A stretch of 64,000 bases of DNA, from positions 62,001-126,000 of the forward strand of contig JAZUBA010000077.1 of the NCBI GenBank assembly GCA_045638265.1, read 5' to 3'. The DNA is from RGIG4140 sp045638265. Lineage in GTDB: Bacteria; Pseudomonadota; Alphaproteobacteria; CAAHEQ01; UBA3637. Both the position numbers and the translations under genes were made by a program. The notes beneath the pieces are model-generated. The model was given only the letters and a program-made list of their open reading frames with translations. It did not search any database and was not told where the DNA came from. Below are positions 45,539-55,103 of this stretch, piece after piece (the stretch's first letter is position 1; each line of letters starts with the position of its first letter).

Positions 45539-47614
45539 TTATTTTGTATGCTTTTGTGAATTATACTGATTATATGAATTGTTGTCAACTGTTTCTTGTT
45601 GTGTCAGATTTTTTTCTGCTGAATGGCTTAATGTAGCATTCGTTGTTTGCTTTTCTGGCTGTGGTAATTCCGCTTTAGATGCCGTATTATTTTCCTCATT
45701 GACAATAGGTCGACCAGCTTGGCGCCATTTTAAGACCAATTCTGTTCGCATATTGGCTTCATATTCGGTAGCAAATTGAGCAGATAAGGCGGTTTCAACA
45801 TCTTCTAACATTTTTTGTTCTGTGGTGTTGAATTTTTGAGCGTTTTTCTTAATAGCAACAAAACGAGAATCCCCTTTAAGTGCTTTTTCTACTTCGCTTC
45901 CTACATAAGCATGTGTAAAATAATTTCCTGTTTCAGCAGCACGACAACACATAACAAATCGTGAGTATTCTTGTTCAATTTCAGTAATTTCAGGATCTTC
46001 AGGATCTTCTTTTTTTAATTGGATAGCTCTTTGACGTTCTCCTTCCCAAAAATCTTTTAATTCTTGCTTTTCTTTTTCCGAAAATGTTGGCCATTCTTGT
46101 GCTTCATTGATAATATCCATCAACGCTCCGGTGTTTACATCTCCGTTTTTCCAAGCCCAAGTAACAGCATGTCGAAAATCTTCGTCTGAAATTGATTTGA
46201 GACGATTTTTATTCTTCTTAATGCTTTTTTGTGCATCTTTAACAATACGGTACCCTTCCTCAATAACATGACTGTTTTTAATCTCCGTAGCCCAAGAAAA
46301 ATCTACTTTATCAGCAATATATTTAATCATTTTATCTTGTTCTTCAATCGTTGATATATTAGCAACCCAAAGTCCTCCTCCAATTGCAAGCCCATAACCC
46401 GGTATAAAAAACGAACTGTCTATCAGTGCTTGTTTTCCAACTTCATAAGTTGTATAAATCGCTTGATGGTCTGAAACCATACGATTAGATAAACTTCTCA
46501 ATGTTCCGCTTGTTTGGGAAATCATATCTAAATAGGCGTGCGGATTTAATGAAACATAATCTTTTTTTGACGGTTTTAAATTTTCAATTTCTTGCGGGTG
46601 TTCTTTTTTGTATGTATTATATTCATTAACACAATTTGAAATGTATGTATATAGTTGCTCAGCTTTGTTTAAATCATATAATGCCGGTTGAACAAGTGAT
46701 TTAATATTTTTAAAATCAATTCCGCTTGAAATAATATTGTTTATGCTAACATTTTTTTTCACGGCAAGTTGTCGTAAATATTCAATCGTTCCTTGTTCCC
46801 AACAAGCAGCTTCTTGATATTTTTGTTCTTTGTTTGCTTTGTTTTCAAAATATTTGCAAATGTAGGGCCATTCGGGAGAAGATGTGATTGCGTATAATGC
46901 ATCATTTAATGTTTCTGTATAGCCGTTTGCTTGATGTGCATAAGTGCGAATATATTGAAAAGATAAATTATCTACCCAATGTTCTCTGCCATCTTTGGTT
47001 GCATATGCACCATCATTTTTATGATCTTTATAATATTGAACGCCATTTGTAATTTGCTGACGAAAATATTCTGTCTGTGGTGTGATTTTTGGCAAATTAT
47101 TGCCTTGTACCATTTGAAACGCAATGCTTTGCATCATTTCATAGCGCCCATCAATAATGGGGTTTGTTTTTTCGTGTGTCCATATAATTTGTTTTTTGTC
47201 CTCATTGTTATCTGGATTATTGGGAAAAATAGAATGAAAATAAGAGTCAATAAAACCCATTTTTTTCCCAAATTCACTATAACTGTTAGATTGTTCCAAG
47301 TGGTATTTTTCATTACGCATTTCTCTTTTGTCAGAAATGCTGTTTTCTGATTCTAATAAAGCATCAAGTTCAGCTAATCGGGCTTTTTTAAATTGCTCAA
47401 AAGTGTTTTGGATAAACATTTCTTGATATTGCTGTCTCTTACCCATGGCGATTCGCATACCACCGATACGGTCATCTTTCCAAGCCGGATAAAAATCATC
47501 ACTCCAAAAATTATCTTCTTTGTCATTGATGAAATATTGAATTTTGTTTTCGTATTCATCACATAACGCTTGATTGGACGGGGTATGAATTAATCTGTAT
47601 TTTCCCAAACTCAT
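45539..47614 (-). CDS. 691-residue unknown protein, first gene of the operon
   Basis: Family not recognised. No N-terminal signal. Mostly helical and charged, with many Gln, Asn, Lys and Tyr. One hydrophobic stretch at about 398-418 (FFIPGYGLAIGGGLWVANI) could insert in or touch a membrane. The C-terminal 60 residues are low-complexity (Gln, Asn, Ser, Thr). It has a good promoter at 47655-47683 and is followed by the 952-residue coiled-coil gene with its own strong ribosome site. The two-gene layout suggests the products work together. Confidence 0.65.
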   Translation of the reverse strand: MSLGKYRLIHTPSNQALCDEYENKIQYFINDKEDNFWSDDFYPAWKDDRIGGMRIAMGKRQQYQEMFIQNTFEQFKKARLAELDALLESENSISDKREMRNEKYHLEQSNSYSEFGKKMGFIDSYFHSIFPNNPDNNEDKKQIIWTHEKTNPIIDGRYEMMQSIAFQMVQGNNLPKITPQTEYFRQQITNGVQYYKDHKNDGAYATKDGREHWVDNLSFQYIRTYAHQANGYTETLNDALYAITSSPEWPYICKYFENKANKEQKYQEAACWEQGTIEYLRQLAVKKNVSINNIISSGIDFKNIKSLVQPALYDLNKAEQLYTYISNCVNEYNTYKKEHPQEIENLKPSKKDYVSLNPHAYLDMISQTSGTLRSLSNRMVSDHQAIYTTYEVGKQALIDSSFFIPGYGLAIGGGLWVANISTIEEQDKMIKYIADKVDFSWATEIKNSHVIEEGYRIVKDAQKSIKKNKNRLKSISDEDFRHAVTWAWKNGDVNTGALMDIINEAQEWPTFSEKEKQELKDFWEGERQRAIQLKKEDPEDPEITEIEQEYSRFVMCCRAAETGNYFTHAYVGSEVEKALKGDSRFVAIKKNAQKFNTTEQKMLEDVETALSAQFATEYEANMRTELVLKWRQAGRPIVNEENNTASKAELPQPEKQTTNATLSHSAEKNLTQQETVDNNSYNQYNSQKHTK

Positions 47615-47654
47615 TGTTTTCTCCCTAGTGCTTGAATGTTTTTATTTTTAATTT

Positions 47655-47683
47655 ATTCTATCATACTTTTTTGTTCTAATCAA
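47655..47683 (-). promoter_or_regulatory. Promoter of the 691-residue/952-residue protein operon
   Basis: On the minus strand TTGATT (47683-47678), 17-base spacer, TAGAAT (47660-47655), 40 bases before the start codon. Confidence 0.65.
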
Positions 47684-47855
47684 TCATTTTTTTTGATTTT
47701 TTGTGTTTTTTTTATCTTTTAATGTGTAAAAATTGTTTTTATCTACTTGATAAGTATTTTTAACTTGTGAAATGATAAAATTCATAAATAACTTGCACGA
47801 TGGCGGATTATGTGATATGTTTATATTAAATTGTCATGTAAAAAGGAAAATATCA

Positions 47856-48917
47856 ATGAATATCAAAGTGTTAAATGTTATGTTGAGTAAGGGAAAAGGT
47901 GGCTTGGAAACTGTTTTTTTGGCACATACGGAATTATTTAAAAATTCAGGCAATCAATCTGTTGCATTATGCCATGAAAAAACACCTTATTTGCAACATT
48001 TAATGGATTTGAATATTCCGACATATACAACAACGGCATCTCGCTGGAATCCATTTGTTTGGTTGAAGATTATACAAACAATTAAAGTTGTTCGTCCGGA
48101 TATAATTTGTTTGCATGGTAATAGGGCAGTTTATTTTTTTACGTCTAGATTGTTGAAATTATTTATACGTCCATTTCCGAAATTAATGGCAACAACGCAC
48201 AATAATCGTAATAAATTGTTTCATAGATTAGATGGTATTTTTGTTATTAGCGAGCCGTTAAAAGAAGGATTGATTAATCAATTTCATATTCCGGTTGAGA
48301 AAATTTTTAAATGTCCTAATGCAGTTCCTGTACCTTCACAAGAAACGAAATATGAAATTCATAATCCTGTTAGATTTGGTTTTTGTGGACGATTGGAAAA
48401 TGTAAAGGGTTGCGATGTTTTATTAAATGCTTGTGTTCAGTTAAAAGATAAACATTTGCCGTTTGAATTAATTATTGCCGGAGATGGTTCACTTGCCGAA
48501 ACGTACAAACAATTTGTTCGGGATAATAATTTGTCGGATGTTGTTAAATTTGTCGGGTGGATTGAAGACAAGGCTTCATTTTTTAATTCAATAGATGTTT
48601 TATGTATGCCATCTCGTTCAGAAGGTCAACCTTTAAGTTTGTTGGAGGCTTTGTCTTATAAAAAAGCTGTTATTGTAAGTTCGTGTGCCGGTATGGTTGA
48701 AGTTGTTAATCGTAATAAAGCGGGTTGTTGTTTTGAAATTGAAAACACAGCGGAATTGGCAGAAAAAATGGCTGATTTAATCAAAAATCCGAAAAGTTGT
48801 TATGAATTTTCCAAACAAGCTTATCAATCATATTTAGATTTATATACACCTAAGAAACAGGAAGAAAATTTACTTCGGGGTATTTATACTGTCTGCCAAA
48901 AAAGTGCCAATAAATAA
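47856..48917 (+). CDS. GT4 family glycosyltransferase
   Basis: Start at 47856 (353 residues), set by AAAAGGA upstream and by the fit of MNIKVLNVMLSKGKGG to the GT4 N-terminus; an upstream ATG at 47772 adds 28 unlikely residues. GT-B fold: the acceptor-side glycine loop GKGGLETVFL, the C-terminal domain start RFGFCGRLENVKGCDVLLNA, and the donor-site PSRSEGQPLSLLEAL with the E-x7-E-like pattern. No membrane helix. GT4 enzymes build lipopolysaccharide or capsule sugars at the inner membrane. Stands alone, divergent from the large unknown operon. Confidence 0.87.
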   Translation: MNIKVLNVMLSKGKGGLETVFLAHTELFKNSGNQSVALCHEKTPYLQHLMDLNIPTYTTTASRWNPFVWLKIIQTIKVVRPDIICLHGNRAVYFFTSRLLKLFIRPFPKLMATTHNNRNKLFHRLDGIFVISEPLKEGLINQFHIPVEKIFKCPNAVPVPSQETKYEIHNPVRFGFCGRLENVKGCDVLLNACVQLKDKHLPFELIIAGDGSLAETYKQFVRDNNLSDVVKFVGWIEDKASFFNSIDVLCMPSRSEGQPLSLLEALSYKKAVIVSSCAGMVEVVNRNKAGCCFEIENTAELAEKMADLIKNPKSCYEFSKQAYQSYLDLYTPKKQEENLLRGIYTVCQKSANK

Positions 48918-48941
48918 ATGCTTGTTAAGTTGAAAAATAAG

Positions 48942-48970
48942 TTGACAAACAAACTCCTTTAAGATATACT
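48942..48970 (+). promoter_or_regulatory. Promoter of the 48996-49388 gene
   Basis: TTGACA (48942-48947), 17-base spacer, TATACT (48965-48970), 25 bases before the start codon, with AAGGAG between. Confidence 0.8.
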
Positions 48971-48995
48971 ATATAAAAAGAGAAGGAGTGATGCA

Positions 48996-49388
48996 ATGAA
49001 TACAAAGAAAATATTATTATCTTTAGGCGCCTTGGCTGCTGCCGGTATGGGAATTAGTTTTTGCTCTCAAAAAACGGAAAAGTCAATTCATCCGGAAGGA
49101 GATGAACAATTTTTAACAGCAACATTGATTAATCCGCCTCATGACAGATGTAAAATTTTGGGCAAAGATTTATTCACATATTTGTATTTAGATACAGATG
49201 GTAACAGAACTACCTATGAATATGTTGCGGCAGATGTTCGTGATATTACATATGGAAATTGGAAACCCGCTATGGAATACAAGGATGCTATAGAATCATT
49301 AGACGTTGGTGAAAGACGTTCGCTAAATCAATGGAAAAAGGTTGCTCCTAATATTGTTAAAGCAAAATTCTGGAAGGCCAGAGATTAA
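48996..49388 (+). CDS. Small exported protein of unknown function
   Basis: 130 residues with a hydrophobic N-terminal segment (KILLSLGALAAAGMGISFC). The Cys follows Phe, so it is not a standard lipobox; it may be a signal anchor or a non-lipid signal peptide. The mature part has YLYLDTDGNRTTYEYVAADV and a basic C-terminus. Strong own promoter, AAGGAG and a following terminator show it is a separate transcription unit. No family recognised. Confidence 0.65.
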   Translation: MNTKKILLSLGALAAAGMGISFCSQKTEKSIHPEGDEQFLTATLINPPHDRCKILGKDLFTYLYLDTDGNRTTYEYVAADVRDITYGNWKPAMEYKDAIESLDVGERRSLNQWKKVAPNIVKAKFWKARD

Positions 49389-49409
49389 CGAATATTTTAA
49401 TCGTATGAC

Positions 49410-49441
49410 AAAACCGGTATTTATTAGAATATCGGTTTTTT
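49410..49441 (+). terminator. Terminator of the small exported protein gene
   Basis: AAAACCG and TATT pair with AATA and CGGTTTT, with one unmatched position, followed by seven or more Ts. Confidence 0.75.
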
Positions 49442-49450
49442 TGTAAAAGA

Positions 49451-49480
49451 AAACCCCGTATAACTACGGGGTATCTTTTT
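49451..49480. terminator. Terminator of the ppiD-like gene (likely bidirectional)
   Basis: ACCCCGTA (49453-49460), loop TAAC, TACGGGGT (49465-49472). T-rich on both sides when read from either strand. It lies 12 bases from the end of the minus-strand gene. Confidence 0.8.
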
Positions 49481-49491
49481 TGAACAAATAT

Positions 49492-51396
49492 TTAATCTTG
49501 AACTTTATATTGGTTGATTAAAGTTTGTAATTGGTTTGGATTAACCTTGTAACCTAATCGATTGAAATAGGCTTGGAAGAATCCTGAATCTAATTCCACT
49601 CCGGTTGCTGTTTTTGTTTGCTCTGTTAATTCTTGCGTAATCGGTGTGTCTATTGTTTTTTGAACACTATTTACGACTGTTAAAATAACGGAATTATTAA
49701 CAGGTACGGATTGTACATTGTTTAATCCTATTTCTTGATTAAATACAGTATTAATAACCTGAATTGGTAAGATAGTTGTGTCTGAACGCAAAAGTGCTTC
49801 TTCTTCAATTAATTCAAAATTACCTTTTTCTGTTTGAGCTAAATCTTTTACGGATTTGCCTTTTTGGATTTGTTCTTTAAAGGAATTGACAATCCCATCA
49901 AAAGCACCTTTTTGTTGATCTTCCATCCAAATTGATTTTAAATGATCTTTGACACTGTCATAAGATTTAACGGCAACAGGGGTAATATCATCTATTTGTG
50001 CAATAATATATCCGTTTTGGTGTTGAATTAAACTGGATACGTCACCTTTTTTCAATGTAAACACATTTTGTAATAATTCAGCATTTTTATATTCCGGATT
50101 TAATGAGGAACCATCAGATAATTGACCAGACACGTCTGTTTCTTTTATTTGAACGGTAGGAATGTTTAATTGTGTTGTTGCCTCTGTTAATGATTTTCCA
50201 GCGCCTAAAATATCTTCTAATTGACGAGATAAATCTTCAATGGCATCATACGTTTGTTCACTAGCCAAAGCTTTTTTGATTTCTGCTTTGACTTCATCTT
50301 CAGGTGTAATTTGGGCTTCTTTGATGTCTTTTACCCACAAAATATGCCAACCTGCTTGTGATTGAATAGGACCGACAACTTCATTCATTTCAGCATCAAA
50401 AACAATATCGGCTAATTCTTCCATTAATTGATTTTTAGCTGTATAACCGAAATGAGTGTCTTCTTCTTTTTGTGTCGTTTTTTCAGAAGCTGTTGCAATA
50501 AAGTTTTCTGCAGTTACTGTTTCCATGATAGCTTCAGCTTCTTCTTGTGTTTTGAAAAACATTTGATACAAATCACGTTCTTCCGGTTTGTTATATTTGT
50601 CTTTCTGTTCTTCATAAGCTAATGCAATATCCTCTTCATTAACCGTAACTCTGTCCATCATCATATCAGGTGTTAATAACGCAATAGTTAATGTTCTGAA
50701 TTCAGGATTCATTAATTCTTCGGCATAAGATTCATAATAATTTTTTAAATCATCTTCTGTCGGAGTTGTTTCAACTTTAATATTGTGAGGGTTTAAAATT
50801 AAAGCCGATACATTTCTTTTTTCGTTTTTATAAGCATTAATTGCTTTAACAAAAACATCAGGGGCATAACCCAATCCAAGAATACTGTCTTGAAAATGTT
50901 TAAATGCTAATTCTTTTTTTAATTTATGCGCTAATTGCGTTTCGCTCATGCCGGATTGCATGAGATAAGCGTAGAATAAATTTTTATCAAATTTACCTGT
51001 ATTATCAGCAAAGGTTTTGTTTTGTTCAATATAAGCAGAAATAGATTCATTAGAAGCTGTTAATCCCATTTCATCAATTAAAGAATCTTGTACGGCTGTC
51101 GTAATTTCTGCTTGCATAACTTTATCCAACAAACCTGTTTGAACTGCTTTGGCCGGAGATAAATAATTTTGACCGGCAAATTGATTAAGTGTTTTGCGAG
51201 CTGATTCAAAAGCATTATGTAATTGTTGAACGGAAATACCTTTTTTTCCGACTTGCACAACATCATTTGTTGTATTGTATGATGAGACATTCGCTAATCC
51301 GCCAAGTCCCCAAAAAGCAAACATACTTAATGCTAAAGCACCTAAAATGATTTTTGCAACCCAAGAATTGCCAAGTTTGTTAAAAAATGTTATCAT
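49492..51396 (-). CDS. ppiD: PpiD/SurA-like peptidyl-prolyl isomerase chaperone
   Basis: 634 residues. N-terminal membrane anchor (about 12-33; AKIILGALALSMFAFWGLGGL). The SurA-like chaperone region follows (VGKKGISVQQLHNAFES and later). A parvulin domain at about 265-365 includes KTQEEAEAIM, FGYTAKNQLMEELADIVF and VGPIQSQAGWHILWV. PpiD helps folding of proteins leaving the Sec channel on the periplasmic side. The large cysteine-rich proteins of this window would be plausible clients, though this is only inference. Promoter at 51435-51463. Confidence 0.88.
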   Translation of the reverse strand: MITFFNKLGNSWVAKIILGALALSMFAFWGLGGLANVSSYNTTNDVVQVGKKGISVQQLHNAFESARKTLNQFAGQNYLSPAKAVQTGLLDKVMQAEITTAVQDSLIDEMGLTASNESISAYIEQNKTFADNTGKFDKNLFYAYLMQSGMSETQLAHKLKKELAFKHFQDSILGLGYAPDVFVKAINAYKNEKRNVSALILNPHNIKVETTPTEDDLKNYYESYAEELMNPEFRTLTIALLTPDMMMDRVTVNEEDIALAYEEQKDKYNKPEERDLYQMFFKTQEEAEAIMETVTAENFIATASEKTTQKEEDTHFGYTAKNQLMEELADIVFDAEMNEVVGPIQSQAGWHILWVKDIKEAQITPEDEVKAEIKKALASEQTYDAIEDLSRQLEDILGAGKSLTEATTQLNIPTVQIKETDVSGQLSDGSSLNPEYKNAELLQNVFTLKKGDVSSLIQHQNGYIIAQIDDITPVAVKSYDSVKDHLKSIWMEDQQKGAFDGIVNSFKEQIQKGKSVKDLAQTEKGNFELIEEEALLRSDTTILPIQVINTVFNQEIGLNNVQSVPVNNSVILTVVNSVQKTIDTPITQELTEQTKTATGVELDSGFFQAYFNRLGYKVNPNQLQTLINQYKVQD

Positions 51397-51434
51397 AATT
51401 TTAAATCCTTATTGTTAAATTACATTATTGTAGA

Positions 51435-51463
51435 CTTATATACAAAAAATCTCTTTTTTTCAA
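51435..51463 (-). promoter_or_regulatory. Promoter of the ppiD-like gene
   Basis: On the minus strand TTGAAA (51463-51458), 17-base spacer, TATAAG (51440-51435), 38 bases before the start codon. Confidence 0.65.
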
Positions 51464-51471
51464 GACTTTTT

Positions 51472-53955
51472 TTATTTTTGATGCATTTTATCTTGTAATA
51501 GTGTAATTGCTTCTTCCAAAGTAGGAACATCATTTTTGTTTTTAACAGAGGCCATTATTTTTTCCCATTTGACATAAGGACCATAACGACCGACCTGATA
51601 TGTTATTTTTTTATCGTTCCAAACACCAATTTCAACTTCTTTTTTCTTTGTTTTTGCCGAAGAAAGCAAAGCCAATGCTCTGTCTAAATCAATAGTTAAG
51701 ATATCATCTGTCGGTTCCAAAGACTGAAATGTTTTACCTCTTTTGACATAGGGACCGAATTTGCCGAGTGATGCTTCAATTGGTTCATTTGTTTCTGGGT
51801 CTTTACCTAACAAACGAGGCAAAGCCAACAACTGTAAAGCACTTTCCAATGTAACGGTTTCAGGTTTTGTTCCTTTGGGTAATCCTGTTCGTTTAGCTTC
51901 TTTCCCTTCACCTAATTGAACGTATGGTCCGTATGGTCCTTTTTTCAAATACACAATCAGACCGGCAGCATTTTTACCAAGTTCAATTGATTGATTTTCG
52001 GCTTGTTGAGCTAGATCAATTGGGTTGCCATTTTCATCTAGCGGAGGCGGTGTAATGGAGGCATATTGTTTTGTATGTTTACATTTTGGATAATTGGAAC
52101 ATCCGATAAATGCTCCGAATTTACCAATGTGCAATGCTAATCTGCCATTTTCACAATCAGGACAGACACGAGATTCTTCTGACGGAAAAATCTGTTTTTC
52201 CAAACTTGCGGATACTTTTTCCAGAATTTCTCCCATTTTTGTCGGGACAGAATGAACTGTTTTATCAAAATTACCCCAAAAGTCGTTTAAAACCTGTTTC
52301 CATTGTGCATTTCCGTTTGTAATATCATCCAATTTATTTTCCATATTGGCAGTATAATCATATTGGACATATTGTGTAAAATAGTTTTCCATAAATGCGG
52401 TAACAATTTTACCTCTGTCTTCCGGAATAAAACGTTTGGCAACCAATTTAACGTATTCTCTATCTTGTAAAACAGATAAAATAGTTGCATATGTTGACGG
52501 ACGACCGATACCTAATTCTTCCAGTTTTTTAACCAAGCTGGCTTCTGAAAAACGGGGAGGGGGTTCGGTAAAATGTTGTTCAGATAAAACAGATATTGTA
52601 TCTAATTTTTCCCCTTCATTCATTAAGGGTAATAATCCGCCGTCTTCCTCTTTGGCGTCATCAATGTCTTCTTTATAGACTTTGATAAACCCAGGGAAAG
52701 CAATTGTTTGACCCGTTGCCCGAAATTGAGCTGCTTCATTATCTGCTAAAATATCAATACCGACTTTATCTAAAACCGCACTTTCCATTTGACAGGCAAC
52801 TGTTCGTTTCCAAATTAACTCATATAATTTTCGTTGATCGGGCGTTAAATGTGAAGCAATAGAATCGGGTGTTCGTAATGCATTTGTCGGACGAATGGCT
52901 TCGTGTGCTTCTTGGGCGTTTTTAGAATTGTTTTTATAAACCCGTGCTTTGGCAGGTAGAAAATCTTTACCGTAATCTTTTTCAATTAATGTTCTTAAAG
53001 TATCAATAGCATCTTGGGATAGAGCAACACTATCTGTTCTCATATAAGTAATTAAACCGACCGTTTCTCCGCCAATATCAACCCCTTCATATAATCCTTG
53101 AGCCAATTGCATTGTTTTTTTTGCGCCAAAACCTAATTTGCGAGAAGCTTCCTGTTGTAAGGTAGATGTTGTAAAGGCCGGTGCCGGATTACGCTTTGTT
53201 TGTTTGCGTTCTATGCTTTTGACTTTAAACGTTGTTTGATTAATCAATGTTTCAGCATCTTGTGCTAATTGTGCGGTATTAATATCAAACTTTGCCAGTT
53301 TTTTACCGTTTAAATGAGTCAGTTTTGCTTGAAAGGTATCATCTCTGATTGTTTTAAAGGTACCTGTTAAACCCCAATACTCTTCTGATTTAAAGGTTGT
53401 AATTTCATCTTCTCTTTCACAAACCAAACGTAAAGCAACCGATTGAACTCGTCCAGCGGAACGAGCGCCTGGCAAACTACGCCATAGAATCGGTGAAATT
53501 TGAAAACCGACTAAATAGTCTAATGCACGACGAGCTAAATAAGCATCAACCAATTGCATATCAATTGTACGGGGATTCGCAATAGCTTCTAAAATGGCTT
53601 TTTTTGTAATTTCGTGAAAAACGACACGATGTATAGGTAATGTATCCGGTAATTTTTTTCTACGTTTTAATTCTTGTACAACGTGCCAAGCAATAGCTTC
53701 TCCTTCACGGTCAGGGTCGGAAGCTAAATATAAAGCATCAGCTTTGGCAACGGCTTTAACAATTTCCCGCACTGTTTTTTCGCCACGACTTTGAACTTCC
53801 CAATCCATAGCAAAATCTTCATTCGGGCGAACGGAGTCGTTTTTTGCCGGTACATCACGAATATGACCAAAACTTGCCATAACCAAATAATCTTTACCGA
53901 GATATTTATTGATTGTTTTTGCTTTTGCAGGAGATTCCACAATAACTAATTTCAT
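51472..53955 (-). CDS. topA: DNA topoisomerase I
   Basis: Start set at the ATG at 53955 (827 residues), giving MKLVIVESPAKAKTINKYLG; an in-frame start four codons earlier overlaps the dprA stop. The Toprim domain shows YLASDPDREGEAIAWH. The active-site Tyr is in GLITYMRTDS. A zinc finger (CPDCENGRLALHIGKFGAF, then NYPKCKHTKQY) and two C-terminal repeats of the type LGKFGPYVKRGK follow. It relaxes negative supercoils. Follows dprA, a common arrangement in proteobacteria. Confidence 0.97.
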   Translation of the reverse strand: MKLVIVESPAKAKTINKYLGKDYLVMASFGHIRDVPAKNDSVRPNEDFAMDWEVQSRGEKTVREIVKAVAKADALYLASDPDREGEAIAWHVVQELKRRKKLPDTLPIHRVVFHEITKKAILEAIANPRTIDMQLVDAYLARRALDYLVGFQISPILWRSLPGARSAGRVQSVALRLVCEREDEITTFKSEEYWGLTGTFKTIRDDTFQAKLTHLNGKKLAKFDINTAQLAQDAETLINQTTFKVKSIERKQTKRNPAPAFTTSTLQQEASRKLGFGAKKTMQLAQGLYEGVDIGGETVGLITYMRTDSVALSQDAIDTLRTLIEKDYGKDFLPAKARVYKNNSKNAQEAHEAIRPTNALRTPDSIASHLTPDQRKLYELIWKRTVACQMESAVLDKVGIDILADNEAAQFRATGQTIAFPGFIKVYKEDIDDAKEEDGGLLPLMNEGEKLDTISVLSEQHFTEPPPRFSEASLVKKLEELGIGRPSTYATILSVLQDREYVKLVAKRFIPEDRGKIVTAFMENYFTQYVQYDYTANMENKLDDITNGNAQWKQVLNDFWGNFDKTVHSVPTKMGEILEKVSASLEKQIFPSEESRVCPDCENGRLALHIGKFGAFIGCSNYPKCKHTKQYASITPPPLDENGNPIDLAQQAENQSIELGKNAAGLIVYLKKGPYGPYVQLGEGKEAKRTGLPKGTKPETVTLESALQLLALPRLLGKDPETNEPIEASLGKFGPYVKRGKTFQSLEPTDDILTIDLDRALALLSSAKTKKKEVEIGVWNDKKITYQVGRYGPYVKWEKIMASVKNKNDVPTLEEAITLLQDKMHQK

Positions 53956-53960
53956 ACATT

Positions 53961-55103
53961 TCACCATTCATTATTATAAATTAAAGATACCTGTTGACCG
54001 GCAAAGCGTTCAATGCGACCGGCTAACTCCAATTCTACCAAAATAACGTTGACTAATTCTGTTGGTAATCCGGTATTGCGGATTAATTGATTAATACCGA
54101 TAACTTCCGGACTTAATAAACTTAAAATGATTTCACGGGCATCAGATAATGCTTTTTCGTCAATATAAGTATATGATTTAGGGGGATTGGTCCCAACAAC
54201 GGAATCAAACAACATTTTTGTTGTATCAAAATCCAGTGTTCGCATAATATCTTCAGCACAAGTAACAAGATGTGCTCCGTCTTGAATGAGTTTGTTAGGG
54301 CCATCACTACGAGAATCGGCAGGCGAACCGGGAACAGCAAAAACTTCTCTGTTTTGCTCTAAGGCACATTTTGCTGTAATAAGTGAGCCTGATAATTTAT
54401 TGGCTTCAATCACAACAACACCGACAGACATGCCCGAAATAATTCGATTACGTCTGGGGAAAAAATGTGGGCGTGGTAATGTGCCGAATGGTAATTCCGA
54501 TACAATACATCCTTGCTCCGCTAATGTATGATATAACGCTTCATTCTCTGTCGGATAGATATAATCAATTCCTGTTCCCAAAACGGCAATCGTACCGCCT
54601 TTTCCGTTTGTGTTTTTTAGTGCGCCTTCATGTGCTGCTTTGTCAATACCTAATGCCATTCCTGAAATAACGGCATAATTGTTTTTTGCTAAATCATGTG
54701 AAATTTTTCGGGCAATGTTTTGACCATTAATAGAACTGTTGCGACTACCAACTATGCCGATACCCGTATTTCTAAACAATAAACTGTTGCCTTTTACAAA
54801 TAAGATTGGTGGACGGTCTTCAATTTCTTTTAACAAATACGGATATAAATCCGAATCCCATGTTAAAATTTCAACCCCTGTTTTTTCAGCAGTTTCCAGT
54901 TGTTGTTCTACATATTCATCTGATGCGATTTTTAACGGACGTTTTCGGCCACCCCGATTAGCAAATTCTGATAAATGAAGAACAGCTTCACGTGCTGTCG
55001 GAAAATATTTTAATAAATCACGATATGTAATCGGTCCGACATTTTCACTGAATGCCAGTTTGATTTTGTAATATGTTTCGTCTGTCCGTTTAGAAGAAAA
55101 CAT
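53961..55103 (-). CDS. dprA: DNA-processing protein DprA
   Basis: 380 residues. N-terminal helical region, then the Rossmann-like core with GIVGSRNSSINGQNIARKI, VISGMALGIDKAAHEGAL, and FFPRRNRIISGMSVGVVV. The C-terminal winged-helix domain (about 310-375) contains EVIGINQLIRNTGLP. DprA loads RecA on incoming single-stranded DNA in transformation, and fits with comEC elsewhere in the window. The start overlaps the plsY stop. Confidence 0.95.
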   Translation of the reverse strand: MFSSKRTDETYYKIKLAFSENVGPITYRDLLKYFPTAREAVLHLSEFANRGGRKRPLKIASDEYVEQQLETAEKTGVEILTWDSDLYPYLLKEIEDRPPILFVKGNSLLFRNTGIGIVGSRNSSINGQNIARKISHDLAKNNYAVISGMALGIDKAAHEGALKNTNGKGGTIAVLGTGIDYIYPTENEALYHTLAEQGCIVSELPFGTLPRPHFFPRRNRIISGMSVGVVVIEANKLSGSLITAKCALEQNREVFAVPGSPADSRSDGPNKLIQDGAHLVTCAEDIMRTLDFDTTKMLFDSVVGTNPPKSYTYIDEKALSDAREIILSLLSPEVIGINQLIRNTGLPTELVNVILVELELAGRIERFAGQQVSLIYNNEW

